NCBI GenBank assembly: GCA_902773995.1
Contig: CACYGL010000006.1
Location: 1 to 63,728, forward strand
Length of the DNA stretch: 63,728 nucleotides
DNA from: an uncultured Coriobacteriaceae bacterium
GTDB lineage: Bacteria > Actinomycetota > Coriobacteriia > Coriobacteriales > Atopobiaceae
Direction of reading: 5' to 3'
Both the position numbers and the translations under genes were made by a program. Positions within the stretch are counted from its first letter, which is position 1. Every line of letters starts with the position of its first letter. The notes below the pieces were generated by a model, which was given only the letters and a program-made list of their open reading frames with translations, had not been told where the DNA came from and did not search any database. Shown piece by piece: positions 31,718 to 41,173 of the stretch.

Positions 31718-32449
31718 TTAACCCAGGACGTAGCTGGGGTCGAACACCGTTCTGCCAAGACGCACGATCGTCGAGCCCTCCTCGACCGCGATCGGGAAGT
31801 CGTCGCTCATGCCGCACGAGAGGACCGAAAGCGCAAGCCCGCTTCGCGCGGCCAGCTCGTCGCGCAGCTCGCGGAGGCCGGAGAAGGTCCTTCTCGCCGC
31901 ATCTATGTCGTGCGCCGGCGCCATGGCCATGAGGCCGCGCACGCGCATGGCGGGAAGCGCGAGGATGCCGTCGAGCGCCTCGCGGACCTCGTCAGGCGAG
32001 AAGCCAGACTTTGACTCCTCCCCCGAGACGTTGACCTCGAGGAGGACGTCGCTCGTCACGCCGTGGTTTGCGCCGCGCTTCGAGATGGCCTCGGCAAGGT
32101 GCACCGAGGACACCGAGTGGACGAGCGTCACGTTGCCCACGACCTCGCGCACCTTGTTGGTCTGCAGGTGGCCGATCATGTCAAAGCGCACGCCCGCCAT
32201 CTCCGGGTACGCCTCGATGCCCTTGAGCCTGCGGACCAGCTCCTGCGGGCGATTCTCGCCAAAGGCTCGGTAGCCCGCCTTCCAGGCAAGGTCCACCTGG
32301 GGCACGTCGACGGTCTTGGAGACGGCGAGAAGCTCCACCTCGGACGGGTCGCGCCCCGCCCGAGACGCGGCGTCGGAGATGCGCTGGAGGATCTCCTCCC
32401 TGCGCCCGGCGAGAAACGCCGCGTAGCTCTCTTGCTCTGTCTCGTCCAT
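31718..32449 (-). CDS. yggS: YggS family PLP-binding protein
   Basis: Pyridoxal-phosphate homeostasis protein (PLPBP), 243 residues. PLP-binding Lys in LLAVSKTVDV; FGENRPQELVRR; FDMIGHLQTNKVREVV; LLEVNVSGEESKSGF; LSCGMSDDFPIAVEEGSTIVRLG near the end. Start MDETEQES at 32449. It has no known catalytic activity; it buffers PLP and affects amino-acid metabolism. Its position beside pgeF and sepF in the division cluster is conserved in Gram-positives. Confidence 0.94.
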   Translation of the reverse strand: MDETEQESYAAFLAGRREEILQRISDAASRAGRDPSEVELLAVSKTVDVPQVDLAWKAGYRAFGENRPQELVRRLKGIEAYPEMAGVRFDMIGHLQTNKVREVVGNVTLVHSVSSVHLAEAISKRGANHGVTSDVLLEVNVSGEESKSGFSPDEVREALDGILALPAMRVRGLMAMAPAHDIDAARRTFSGLRELRDELAARSGLALSVLSCGMSDDFPIAVEEGSTIVRLGRTVFDPSYVLG

Positions 32450-32505
32450 CAACGACCAGCTCCCCCATCCAACAAGACCCGCCTCGGCAAGAGGCGAGAA
32501 AGACG

Positions 32506-33312
32506 CTACTCTCCATTCATCACGGCCACAGCACCGTGCCGCCCGCACTTCCCGTGCTCTGCCCGGTACGAGAAGAACCTCTCGGTTGCCGAGGCGGTCG
32601 AGACGTCGCAGCAGGCGATGGAGCCTGCGGGCACCCCCTCCGCGACGAGCGCCGCCGAGACGGCGGCACCGAGGTCGAGGTTCCTCTCGCCCCAGATGAC
32701 GCCAGGCCCAAACTCCGCCGAGAAGCGCTCGGCAAGCTCGGGCGAGACCTCGTAGTCCTCGCGCCCAATGTGCGGGCCAACGTACGCAAGAATCTGCGAG
32801 ACGGGCGAGCCGGTCTCCTCAGCGAGAACGCGCGCCGCCTTGGCGCTGATGCGGGCGATGGTACCCCGCCATCCGGAGTGGACCACGGCAAAGCCTCCGG
32901 GCGCCACGAGCACGACCGGCACGCAGTCCGCAAAGCAAAGCAGCACCGGGACGTGATTGGCGGTGCAGACGATTGCGTCGGCGCCGGCGGCGGCGTCCGC
33001 CTGGGCGGCGCTGACCTCCTCCGCACTGGAGGCGCGCACCACGACCACGCGGTCGCCGTGCACCTGGTGCGGGTTCACGAGAGCGCCCTCCCAGGCGTCG
33101 GCCCCCATCGCGGCAAGCGCGCGACGGCGGTTCTCGGCCACGGAGGAAGGCTCGTCTCCGCAGGCGCCTCCCAGGTTGAGGGAGGCAAAGCAGCCGTGAG
33201 ACACGCCGCCCGTACGCTCCGTGAACGCAAACGCGACCCCCTGGGGAACGGGCTCGTCCCCCAGGAGGGTCACGCCGTGCGACTGGTACCTTGTGAGCGT
33301 GGGCTCGGACAT
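32506..33312 (-). CDS. pgeF: PgeF / YfiH laccase-domain protein
   Basis: A 268-residue multicopper-oxidase-fold protein of the YfiH family, a purine nucleoside or peptidoglycan-editing enzyme depending on the organism. Metal-site motifs are NPHQVHGDRV, CFADCVPV and VVHSGWRGTIARI. The start at 33312 lies 4 nt after the ftsZ stop, so it is co-transcribed with ftsZ. In other bacteria loss of PgeF allows L-Ser to enter the muropeptide stem in place of L-Ala, which fits its place in a cell-wall cluster. Confidence 0.9.
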   Translation of the reverse strand: MSEPTLTRYQSHGVTLLGDEPVPQGVAFAFTERTGGVSHGCFASLNLGGACGDEPSSVAENRRRALAAMGADAWEGALVNPHQVHGDRVVVVRASSAEEVSAAQADAAAGADAIVCTANHVPVLLCFADCVPVVLVAPGGFAVVHSGWRGTIARISAKAARVLAEETGSPVSQILAYVGPHIGREDYEVSPELAERFSAEFGPGVIWGERNLDLGAAVSAALVAEGVPAGSIACCDVSTASATERFFSYRAEHGKCGRHGAVAVMNGE

Positions 33313-33316
33313 GGCG

Positions 33317-34450
33317 CTAGATGCGGCTGCGCTTCAGGAAGTCGGGGATGTCGAACTCCTTGTTGTCGCCACCCGCGGCGGGAGCGGCGGGGCGGCTCAC
33401 GGGAGCCGGCGCGCTGTAGGGACGCTGCTTGGACTTGGGCGCCTGGGCCTGCGGACGCGCCACCGGCATGGTGGGGAGCGTCGGCTGGATGTTGGCGTCG
33501 TTGAAGCCGGTCGCGATGACGGTGACGCGGACCTGGTCGCCCAGGGACTCGTCGACGACGGTACCAAAGATGATGTTGGCCTCGGGGTCGACGTTCTTTG
33601 CGACGAGGTCGGCGGCGTCGTTGATCTCCTGGATGCCAAGGTCCTTGTTGCCGGCAATGGAGAGCAGCACGCGTGTGGCGCCATCGGTGGACGTCTCAAG
33701 CAGCGGGCTGGAGATGGCCTCGGCAGCGGCGTCGGTTGCGCGGGAGTCGCCAGAAGCGGTGCCAATGCCCATCATGGCCGTGCCTGCGCCCTTCATGATG
33801 GTGCAGACGTCTGCGAAGTCGAGGTTGATGAGGCCAGGGACGGTGATGAGGTCCGTGATGCCCTGGGTGCCCTGGCACAGCACGTCATCGGCCATGCGGA
33901 AGGCCTCGAGCATGGTGGTCTTCTTCTCGGAGAGGTCGAGCAGACGATCGTTGGGGATCACGATGAGCGTGTCGACGTTCTCGGAGAGGTTCTTGATGCC
34001 CTCGGCGGCGGAGTTGTAGCGCTTACGGCCCTCGAACGAGAAGGGCTTGGTGACGACGCCCACGGTAAGGGCGCCCACGTCGTTCTTTGCGATATCCGCA
34101 ACGATGGGTGCCGCACCGGTACCGGTGCCGCCACCCTCGCCTGCGGTGATGAAGACCATATCGGAGCCGGCGAGCGCCTGCTTGATCTCGTCCCTGCTCT
34201 CCTCGGCGGCCTCCTGGCCAACCTCGGGGTTGGCGCCAGCGCCCAGGCCCTTGGTGATGTCGGTGCCAATGTGGACCTTGATGTCCGCGTCAGAGATGGC
34301 GAGCGCCTGCGCATCGGTGTTGATGGCGACAAACTCGACGCCGCGGATGCCCTCCTCGATCATGCGGTTCACGGCGTTGGTGCCGCCGCCGCCCACGCCA
34401 ACAACCTTAATCACGGCGAGATAGTTGCTGGGGACCTCGGTGTCCTTCAT
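33317..34450 (-). CDS. ftsZ: cell division protein FtsZ
   Basis: Tubulin-like GTPase that forms the Z-ring; 377 residues. Conserved elements: [14 protein letters not shown], the tubulin signature [11 protein letters not shown] (GTP phosphate loop), [14 protein letters not shown] and the T7-loop region [16 protein letters not shown] disordered linker rich in Pro/Ala/Gln leads to the C-terminal docking peptide [11 protein letters not shown], the site for SepF and other anchors. GAGGAGGAAACG before the ATG at 34450 is one of the strongest ribosome sites in the window. 230 bp upstream are free of genes and hold a candidate promoter and inverted repeat. Confidence 0.98.
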   Translation of the reverse strand: MKDTEVPSNYLAVIKVVGVGGGGTNAVNRMIEEGIRGVEFVAINTDAQALAISDADIKVHIGTDITKGLGAGANPEVGQEAAEESRDEIKQALAGSDMVFITAGEGGGTGTGAAPIVADIAKNDVGALTVGVVTKPFSFEGRKRYNSAAEGIKNLSENVDTLIVIPNDRLLDLSEKKTTMLEAFRMADDVLCQGTQGITDLITVPGLINLDFADVCTIMKGAGTAMMGIGTASGDSRATDAAAEAISSPLLETSTDGATRVLLSIAGNKDLGIQEINDAADLVAKNVDPEANIIFGTVVDESLGDQVRVTVIATGFNDANIQPTLPTMPVARPQAQAPKSKQRPYSAPAPVSRPAAPAAGGDNKEFDIPDFLKRSRI

Positions 34451-34561
34451 CGTTTCCTCCTCGTTGGCGGCGGCCCTGTGCCAGCGCCCTTGCTGGTGCG
34501 TTCGTGCTTAGAAACCCTAAACCTCAGGTTAAGCCAGATGCTCCCCACGAAGCGACGTATA

Positions 34562-34602
34562 TTTGCACATTGGGTGTGCCCTCGTCAAACACTTTGTGCA
34601 AA
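34562..34602 (-). promoter_or_regulatory. inverted repeat and possible promoter upstream of ftsZ
   Basis: TTTGCACA (34562-34569) and TGTGCAAA (34595-34602) form a perfect 8-bp inverted repeat with a 25-bp spacer. Read on the minus strand, a TTGACG -35-like hexamer lies between the arms, with AAATAT or TATACG as -10 candidates (spacers 18 and 21). This could be an operator around a dedicated ftsZ promoter. Confidence 0.4.
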
Positions 34603-34680
34603 CGGTGAAAACCGCAGGTAAACGGTACCACTTTGAGAGCGAGAAACCCTCCAGTAGAGCTTGAGGCTCAGGCTATTTGC

Positions 34681-35943
34681 CTAGTTTGAGCTCTTTGTCG
34701 ACGTTCCGGTAGAGGTTGTGGCACCGGTGCTGGAGGTGCCGGTTGAAGACGTTGAGCCAGTGGTCGACGCACCCGTAGAGGACGTGGTGCCACTCGTCGT
34801 AGTGCTCGTGGTCGACGTCGAGTCCGTCGTCGTGGAACCACCGGTGGCACCTGTTCCCGCTGTCACGTTGGTTGAGTCAATCCTTCTGTAGGAGGGGCTT
34901 GAGGGCACGCGCACGTTGATGTAGGTGAGCTCGTCCGGATACTCCGCGAGCAGGCTTGTGACGACCTCCTCCTTGGACGAGATGTCCGTAGGAGAACCCA
35001 GGGAGACCTCGACCCCGCTCGAGAGGACACACGAGATGCTCGCCTCGCTCGGCGCCGTGAAGCTCACAATCTGGGATGCAAAGTCGGACGAGAAGCCGTC
35101 CAGATAGCTGCGAACCGCGGTAATGACGTCATCGGTCGCCTTGGAGCCCGCCACCGGGTCGACTGTCGCGGGGACCCCGGTGATGAGGATGGCTCCCACG
35201 GACGTGGCCTTCTCAAGGGCAACGTCGTCTGCGGACTGCCCGTCCGAGACATCCAGGTTCACAGGCTCGAGCCAGACCTCCCCCTCGCCCAGGTACCACG
35301 CGACGCTTCTCGAGCTCATCACCACGACGGCCTCGACCGTGCGCTCGGTGACAGAGATCTTGAGCTTGTCGGGAAACTCGCGCTCTACGCTCACTGACTC
35401 CACCCAGGGGTTCTTCATGAGGTTTTGGGTGATGGCGTTGGTATCCACGTTAAGAAGGGTCGTACCCTCCTCGACTTTGGCGAGCTTCTGGATGTCGTCG
35501 GCGCTCACATGGTCGCTGGCCACAGCGTCGATAGAGGTGATCTGGAAGGTCGAGGTATTGCTCAGCACGAGAAACACCACGCCGAGAACGGCAGCGACGA
35601 TGGCCACAACCACCACGACGCGCATCGCTATGCCCATGGCGTCTGCAGTGCGCACCTGCCGGGCACGCGCCTCCCTTGCCTCCCTGCCGCTCTGGGGGCG
35701 GGGCGTGCGCTGCGGGCGCAGCGCTGACGGACGGGTCTGCGTTGTCCTGGGAGCCGCCGCAGGCTTGGGCGTACGAGACGCGCGCGGCATGCGCGGTGCG
35801 GAAGGCTGCCGGGTGGGACGAGGAGCGCGGGCGCGCGGTGCAGAGGAAGGGCGGGGTGGTCGCGTGGAGCGCGTCGAGCGCCCCTGCGTCGACCTCTGCG
35901 TCGCCTTGCGCGAGGTTGGCCTTCTTCTGTCGTTTGACGCCAT
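34681..35943 (-). CDS. ftsQ: FtsQ-type cell division protein (POTRA domain)
   Basis: Single-pass divisome protein of 420 residues. A very basic, Arg/Pro/Ser-rich cytoplasmic tail (1-105) precedes one membrane helix (~108-127). The extracytoplasmic POTRA domain follows (FQITSIDAVASDHVSADDI, GTTLLNVDT, NPWVESVSVEREFPDKLKI), then the FtsQ beta domain (SVAWYLGEGEVWL...). The last ~60 residues are almost only Ser, Thr and Gly. It scaffolds FtsL and FtsI. Its place between murB and ftsZ is the classical one. The C-terminal Ser/Thr tail is unusual and might be glycosylated. Confidence 0.9.
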   Translation of the reverse strand: MASNDRRRPTSRKATQRSTQGRSTRSTRPPRPSSAPRARAPRPTRQPSAPRMPRASRTPKPAAAPRTTQTRPSALRPQRTPRPQSGREAREARARQVRTADAMGIAMRVVVVVAIVAAVLGVVFLVLSNTSTFQITSIDAVASDHVSADDIQKLAKVEEGTTLLNVDTNAITQNLMKNPWVESVSVEREFPDKLKISVTERTVEAVVVMSSRSVAWYLGEGEVWLEPVNLDVSDGQSADDVALEKATSVGAILITGVPATVDPVAGSKATDDVITAVRSYLDGFSSDFASQIVSFTAPSEASISCVLSSGVEVSLGSPTDISSKEEVVTSLLAEYPDELTYINVRVPSSPSYRRIDSTNVTAGTGATGGSTTTDSTSTTSTTTSGTTSSTGASTTGSTSSTGTSSTGATTSTGTSTKSSN

Positions 35944-35955
35944 GCCGTGCTCTCC

Positions 35956-36870
35956 CTATGCCCCAAACCCGAGCAGCTTGACCTCGGGCTGGAGGTCAAT
36001 CTCATACTTGTCGCGCACGGCGTCGTGGACGTGGCGCATGACCTCCACCACGTCGTGTGCGTGCGCGCCACCGTCGTTCACGATGAAGTTGGCGTGGACG
36101 TCAGAGACCACGGCCCCACCCACGCGGTAGCCCTTGAGACCGCAGGCTTCGATCATGACAGCCGCAGAGCGCGAACCGGGATTCCTAAAGACCGAACCGC
36201 AGCAGGGCCTTCCCATGGGCTGGGACTGGCTGCGACGGCGCAGCCGCTCCTCCACATCGTGCGCGATGGTGTCGTGGTCTCCCGGCTGGAGGCAGAAAGT
36301 TGCCTCAAGGACGATCTCGGTGGTGGGCAGCGAGGTCACGCGGTAGCCCCATTCGACCTCGGAGGCCGCATGGCGCACTAGCCCCTTGCCCGGTCGCAGG
36401 CTCACCACGTCCTCAATGACGGCGCCAACCCACTCATGCCGGGTCCCCGCGTCCATGGAGACGGCACCGCCAACGGTGCCGGGGATGCCCGCGCAGAACT
36501 CGAGACCCGTGAGCGAACGTTTCATAGACTCGGAGACGAGCTTGGAGAGCTGCAGCGCGGCGCCAGCTGTCACGCGCCCGTCATCGGCAAAGCTCATGCG
36601 CGAGAACTCGCGGCCGAGCGTGATGACGCAGCCGTCGTAGCCGGTGTCAGCGGCGAGGATGTTGGAGCCCTTGCCCATGACCACCCAGGGCACGCGCTCC
36701 TCGCGCAGAACCTCGACGGTCTTGAGCAGGGCCTCGTAGGTATTCGCGCACACGAAGAGCGCGGCTGGGCCGCCAATGCGGTACGTCGTACGGTGCGAGA
36801 GCCGCTCGCCGCGAATCACGTCCGCGTCGATGGCTCCCGACAGGCTCATGTATGCGTTGAAGACGCTCAC
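35956..36870 (-). CDS. murB: UDP-N-acetylenolpyruvoylglucosamine reductase
   Basis: FAD-dependent second committed step of peptidoglycan precursor synthesis; 304 residues. FAD-binding signatures: TTYRIGGPAALFVCANT, VMGKGSNILAADTGYDG, GIPGTVGGAVSMDAGTR. The catalytic Ser region is CCGSVFRNPGS and the Glu lies in the C-terminal part; the short type (IIb-like, no extra loop) is typical of Gram-positives. Start GTG at 36870, right after the murC stop; an ATG seven codons in is an alternative. Tightly packed between murC and ftsQ. Confidence 0.95.
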   Translation of the reverse strand: MSVFNAYMSLSGAIDADVIRGERLSHRTTYRIGGPAALFVCANTYEALLKTVEVLREERVPWVVMGKGSNILAADTGYDGCVITLGREFSRMSFADDGRVTAGAALQLSKLVSESMKRSLTGLEFCAGIPGTVGGAVSMDAGTRHEWVGAVIEDVVSLRPGKGLVRHAASEVEWGYRVTSLPTTEIVLEATFCLQPGDHDTIAHDVEERLRRRSQSQPMGRPCCGSVFRNPGSRSAAVMIEACGLKGYRVGGAVVSDVHANFIVNDGGAHAHDVVEVMRHVHDAVRDKYEIDLQPEVKLLGFGA

Positions 36871-36872
36871 GC

Positions 36873-38330
36873 CTACTGCTCGTCTCTCTTCTCGTCACGC
36901 TCGCGCATGGCAGCGATGAACGCAGGGCCAATCTGGGTGACGTCGCCCGCGCCCTGCGTAATGAGCAGGTCGCCCGGGCGGCAGGTGTCGCAGAGGTTCT
37001 GGATGAGCTCGTGGCGGTTGGGGATGTAGGCCACGTCAGGCACCGTTCCCGCGGCTTCGACCTGAGACGAGACGGTCTTGCCGGAGATGCCAGGGATGGG
37101 CATCTCGCCCGCTGAAAAGACGTCCATCACGCGCAGGACGTCCACCTTGTCGAAGGCGTGCGCAAAGAGCGGCTCGAGCGCCTTGGTGCGGCTGTAGCGG
37201 TGCGGCTGGAACACACAGACAATGCGGTCAAAGCCAAGCTGCGATGCAGCGTCCAGCGTGGCGGCAATCTCGGTGGGATGGTGGCCGTAGTCGTCCACCA
37301 CGGTGACGCCGTCGATGTCACCCACGTGGGTGAAGCGCCTGCGCGCGCCCTTGAACTCGGAGAGCTTCTCGGCGGCCTGGGAGACGTCTGCCCCCAGGAC
37401 GTCTGCCACGGCGATGGCGGCCGTTGCGTTTGCCATGTTGTGGCGGCCGGGGTTCGACTTGATGGTCACGTCGACCGAGGCGCCGGAGGGGGTCTTCACC
37501 GAGAAGCGCATGGCCAGACGGTGCGGTGCCAGGCCCTCCTCGGGCGTGCAGACGTAGTCGTTGCCCTTATCAAAGCCGTAGGTCACCACGTGGCGGCCGG
37601 TCGAGCGGGCGAGCTCCACGTAGTGGGGGTTGTCGCCGTTCACCACGACGGTGCCCTTCTCGCCCACCAGGCCCATGAAGGTGCAGAAGGTCTTCTCGAT
37701 GTTCTCGAGGGTGCCATAGTGGTCGAGGTGATCGGCCTCGATGTTGGTGACCACCACCACGTCGGGGTTGAGGTAGAGGAAGGAGCCGTCGGACTCGTCC
37801 GCCTCGCACACAAAGTAGCCGCCTTCGCCGTTCCTGCCGTTGGTGTCATAGCCCTCGACCACGCCGCCAATGAGGAAGGAGGGGTCCCAGCCCAGGCGGT
37901 CAAGCATCGTCGCGATCATGGACGACGTGGTGGTCTTGCCGTGCGTGCCGGCAACCGCAACGGTGATGGCGTTGTTGGAGAGGTATGACAGCATCTTGGC
38001 ACGCGGCCAGATGGGAATGCCCAGCTCGCGGGCACGGACGACCTCGGGGTTGGTCTCGGGGATGGCGCTCGAGGTGACAACGACCTCGGGCGAGACGCGG
38101 TCGATGGTCGCGGCGTCGTGGCCAATGGTCACGTCGATGCCTGCGTCCTCGAGCTCGCGCACGTAGTGGGAGCTCTTGAGGTCGGAACCGGTGACCTTAC
38201 AGCCGCGCTTGTTGAGCACGAGGGCGATGCCACTCATGCCCGCGCCGCCAATACCCACAAAGTGGGCGCTCGCGATGCTCTTGCCCTTCTCGACGGCATC
38301 TGCGCCGGGCTTCTCCACGATGTCTGCCAT
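36873..38330 (-). CDS. murC: UDP-N-acetylmuramate--L-alanine ligase
   Basis: ATP-dependent addition of L-Ala to UDP-MurNAc; 485 residues. N-terminal Rossmann domain HFVGIGGAGMSGIALVL; ATP loop VAVAGTHGKTTTSSMIA; VCEADESDGSFLYL; NIEADHLDHYGT; C-terminal domain VVDDYGHHPTEIAATL and FQPHRYSRTKAL. Start at 38330 with GGAAGGGG upstream; five additional codons in frame lack a site. 150 bp separate it from murG. Confidence 0.97.
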   Translation of the reverse strand: MADIVEKPGADAVEKGKSIASAHFVGIGGAGMSGIALVLNKRGCKVTGSDLKSSHYVRELEDAGIDVTIGHDAATIDRVSPEVVVTSSAIPETNPEVVRARELGIPIWPRAKMLSYLSNNAITVAVAGTHGKTTTSSMIATMLDRLGWDPSFLIGGVVEGYDTNGRNGEGGYFVCEADESDGSFLYLNPDVVVVTNIEADHLDHYGTLENIEKTFCTFMGLVGEKGTVVVNGDNPHYVELARSTGRHVVTYGFDKGNDYVCTPEEGLAPHRLAMRFSVKTPSGASVDVTIKSNPGRHNMANATAAIAVADVLGADVSQAAEKLSEFKGARRRFTHVGDIDGVTVVDDYGHHPTEIAATLDAASQLGFDRIVCVFQPHRYSRTKALEPLFAHAFDKVDVLRVMDVFSAGEMPIPGISGKTVSSQVEAAGTVPDVAYIPNRHELIQNLCDTCRPGDLLITQGAGDVTQIGPAFIAAMRERDEKRDEQ

Positions 38331-38481
38331 GGCTACCCCTTCCAAAGGTGCGCGGCGAGAAGACCCGCCGCGGAAACTGGTTCGCCTAACCCATTTACTC
38401 TAGCCGATAGACGGCCCGTCGCGGCCCACGACGGTAAGCCACCACGGACTCCGCAGGCGCGCTCGAGCTATTGGCGACTGC

Positions 38482-39618
38482 CTAGCGCGCGGCCGCGCGC
38501 TCCACGACGTCTGCCAGCTTGGCGGCCGCCTGGTCCTGGCCCAGGCCACGCGCGCACGCGCGCATGTGCTCGCGCCTCTCGCCGTTGCCCACCAGGTCGA
38601 GAAGGTCGCGCGCAAACTCGTCACCGTCGATGGTGTCATCGGCGAAGAGGTCCGCTGCGCCAGCGTCCACCAGGTAGTGCGCGTTGGTGGTCTGGTGGTC
38701 GCCCGTTGCAAGCGGGTAGGGCACGAGCACGCTCGGCACGGCAAGCGCGGCAATCTCGGCGATGGAGGAGGCACCGGCGCGCGAGACCACGAGGTCTGCC
38801 GCCGCAAGGGCCTCTCCCATGTTGGAGATGTAGGGTACGACCTGCCAGCGCTCGCGCTCGGCATCCGCAAGGTGGAGCGAGGACACAACGTCGTCGTAGA
38901 GCTCCTTGCCCGTGGAGTGCACCACGTAGAGCCCGGGATTGGCAAGCAGGCGCTCCTTGAGGCGCACGACGGCCTCGTTCACGTGTTGGGCGCCAAGGCT
39001 GCCGCCAAAGACCAGAAGCATCGTGGCGTCCTCGGGGATGGAGAAGGCCGCGCGCCCCGCCTCGCGCGAGGCGTCAAGGACGCTTCGGCGCACGGGGTTG
39101 CCCGTGAGCACGATGGCGTCATCGTCGTGGACGTGGCCCTCGAAGGCCGCGCGCGCCTGCGGCAGCGACACGCACACGTAGCGCGCGTGGGGTGCAAGCG
39201 TCTTGTTGGCAAGGCCCGGCACCGAGTTCTGCTCGTGGAGCACATAGGGGATGTGCTGCTTGCGGCAGCGGTCCATGAGGGCAAGCTCGACGTAGGCACC
39301 AAACCCCACGGCAACGTCCGGCGCACCCTTCTCGGCAAAGACCTCACCCACGCGCGAGGAGGCCTTCCCCTCGCGTACCAGGGCCGAGACGAGCGTCCAG
39401 GGCCTCGAGCGATCAAAGCCGGTCACGTGGATGGGCTCGAGCTCGAAGCCGGCCTGTGGAACGAGCGTGCCCTCGAGCTTGGCGCTTTGGCCAAAGAAGC
39501 GCACGTGGTGCCCGCGGGCAGAGAGCTCCTCGGCCAGCGCGAGCGCCGGGTTGATGTGACCCGCGGTACCTCCGGCGGCGATTGCCACCTCAAGACTAGT
39601 TCCTGCCACGCCTGCCAT
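38482..39618 (-). CDS. murG: lipid II synthase MurG
   Basis: Membrane-associated glycosyltransferase that adds GlcNAc to lipid I; 378 residues, GT-B fold. Gly-rich loops AAGGTAGHINPALALA and LVFGGSLGAQHVNEAV; HEQNSVPGLANKTLAP; GNPVRRSVLD; and the UDP-GlcNAc site SRAGASSIAEIAAL, followed by VPYPLATGDHQTTNA. The start is taken at ATG 39618, overlapping the ftsW end by 23 nt; GAAGAGGGG lies immediately before it, so a GTG three codons later is also possible. Confidence 0.96.
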   Translation of the reverse strand: MAGVAGTSLEVAIAAGGTAGHINPALALAEELSARGHHVRFFGQSAKLEGTLVPQAGFELEPIHVTGFDRSRPWTLVSALVREGKASSRVGEVFAEKGAPDVAVGFGAYVELALMDRCRKQHIPYVLHEQNSVPGLANKTLAPHARYVCVSLPQARAAFEGHVHDDDAIVLTGNPVRRSVLDASREAGRAAFSIPEDATMLLVFGGSLGAQHVNEAVVRLKERLLANPGLYVVHSTGKELYDDVVSSLHLADAERERWQVVPYISNMGEALAAADLVVSRAGASSIAEIAALAVPSVLVPYPLATGDHQTTNAHYLVDAGAADLFADDTIDGDEFARDLLDLVGNGERREHMRACARGLGQDQAAAKLADVVERAAAR

Positions 39619-41173
39619 CCCCTCTTCCGGACCCACGCCCGCGGAGCCTCTCCGCGGCGCTGGGGCCGAGGTCTATACGTCCGCCTTCGTACCTGCCTTG
39701 CCTGCTGCTCCGGCCGCTTGAGCCGCCACGCTGCCGTGGCTGCGGACGTCTCTGCCCGCCGCCGTCGACCATGCGCAGGCCAGAGCCGGAGCCTCCGCGC
39801 TCGCCGCGCTGCCGCGAGGAGCGCGGCGTGGGGCTGCCCACAAGCGAGATGCCCGGGCCGGTCGCGGGTGCAGCGCCCCGCGGCCCCTCGTCGCCACCGG
39901 CAAACTGCCAGGACTGGCGGCTGCGGTCGTGGACAGTCTCGGGCAGCGTCGAGTGCTTGGACACCGAGACGATCATGCCCACGAGCATGAGACAGCTCAT
40001 GATGGTCGAGCCGCCGTACGAGACAAAGGGGACGGGCTTGCCCGAGAGCGGGATGAGCCCCAGCACGCCACAGACGTTCACGAGCAGCTGGATGATGATA
40101 AGCGAGGTACAGCCGGCAGCGATGAGCCTGCCGCACATGTCGGGCGCATAGCGTGCGATGCGGAAGCCCGCCCAGGCAAGGACTCCAAAGGCGGCGAGCA
40201 TGCCAAGCGTGCCCACAAGGCCAAGCTCCTCCCCCACCACGGCAAAGATGAAGTCGTTATAGGCCATGGGCAGGTAGGAGTACTTCTGCTTACTCATGCC
40301 AATGCCCACGCCAAAGAGCCCGCCCGAGCCAAAGGCATAGAAGCCCTGTATGAGCTGGTAGCCGGAGCCCATTGGGTCACTCCAGGGGTTGAGCACGGCA
40401 ACAATGCGGGCACGCGAGTAGTCGTCCTTGAGCGAGATCGCAAGCACACCCACGATGCCAATGCCAAGCACGAGAAGGATCCAGCGGCGATCCATGCCGG
40501 CAAGGTAGCCCATCACGATGAGCGTGGCGCCAATGATGAGCGTGGAGCCCTTGTCGGGCTGCAGCAGGATGAGCGCAAGCGGCACGCCCACAAAGACCGC
40601 GAGGTTCTTCACGAACTCCGTGAAGCCCATGGTCTGCTCGTCGTAGTAGCGCTCGGCGAGGTCGGCCGCCACAAGGATAATCGTGATCTTGGCGAACTCT
40701 GACGGCTGGAGCGTGAAGGGGCCAATGGCGATCCAGCGCGTGGCTCCGTAGGCATCCGTGCCCGCGATGGGCAGGAAGATCAGCAACAGCAGGATGATGG
40801 TTAAGATCCAGATGATCCTGACCAGTGTCTTTCCCCAGAGGTGGTAGTCGCTCTTTGCGATGAATACGGCAATGCCCGTGCCAAATGCGGCAAAGATGAG
40901 CTGGCGCTTGAGGTAGTAGGCAGGGTCGTTGCCCAGAGCCTCGGACGTGAGCGACGTGATGGACGAAGCCGAGTAGACCATGAGGAAGCCAAAGCAGGTG
41001 AGGATCACCACCACGGCGATGAGCACAAGCCGCGGCTTCATGAACCTCTCGGGAACGCCGAGTATGGTCTTCTCGACCGACGAGCGCCCCGCGCTCCTCC
41101 CCTGGCTGCTGCGCCTGGTGGAGGTGCGAGGCCGCCCTGCGGCAGAGCTTCGGTATGTGGACGCCTGGGCCAC
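39596..41173 (-). CDS. ftsW: septal peptidoglycan polymerase FtsW
   Basis: SEDS-family glycosyltransferase working with FtsI at the septum; 525 residues with about ten membrane helices from residue ~45. Motifs: LMVYSASSITSL, YLKRQLIFAAFGT, RWIAIGPFTLQPSEFAKI, LLQPDKGSTLIIG, PMGSGYQLIQGFYAFGSGG, YNDFIFAVVGEELG, PLSGKPVPFVSYGGS. The last ~130 residues are a Gly/Arg-rich basic cytoplasmic tail, longer than usual. Start GTG at 41173 shares a base with the murD stop and has AGGGAGG 8 nt upstream. Confidence 0.96.
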   Translation of the reverse strand: MAQASTYRSSAAGRPRTSTRRSSQGRSAGRSSVEKTILGVPERFMKPRLVLIAVVVILTCFGFLMVYSASSITSLTSEALGNDPAYYLKRQLIFAAFGTGIAVFIAKSDYHLWGKTLVRIIWILTIILLLLIFLPIAGTDAYGATRWIAIGPFTLQPSEFAKITIILVAADLAERYYDEQTMGFTEFVKNLAVFVGVPLALILLQPDKGSTLIIGATLIVMGYLAGMDRRWILLVLGIGIVGVLAISLKDDYSRARIVAVLNPWSDPMGSGYQLIQGFYAFGSGGLFGVGIGMSKQKYSYLPMAYNDFIFAVVGEELGLVGTLGMLAAFGVLAWAGFRIARYAPDMCGRLIAAGCTSLIIIQLLVNVCGVLGLIPLSGKPVPFVSYGGSTIMSCLMLVGMIVSVSKHSTLPETVHDRSRQSWQFAGGDEGPRGAAPATGPGISLVGSPTPRSSRQRGERGGSGSGLRMVDGGGQRRPQPRQRGGSSGRSSRQGRYEGGRIDLGPSAAERLRGRGSGRGDGRRGRN

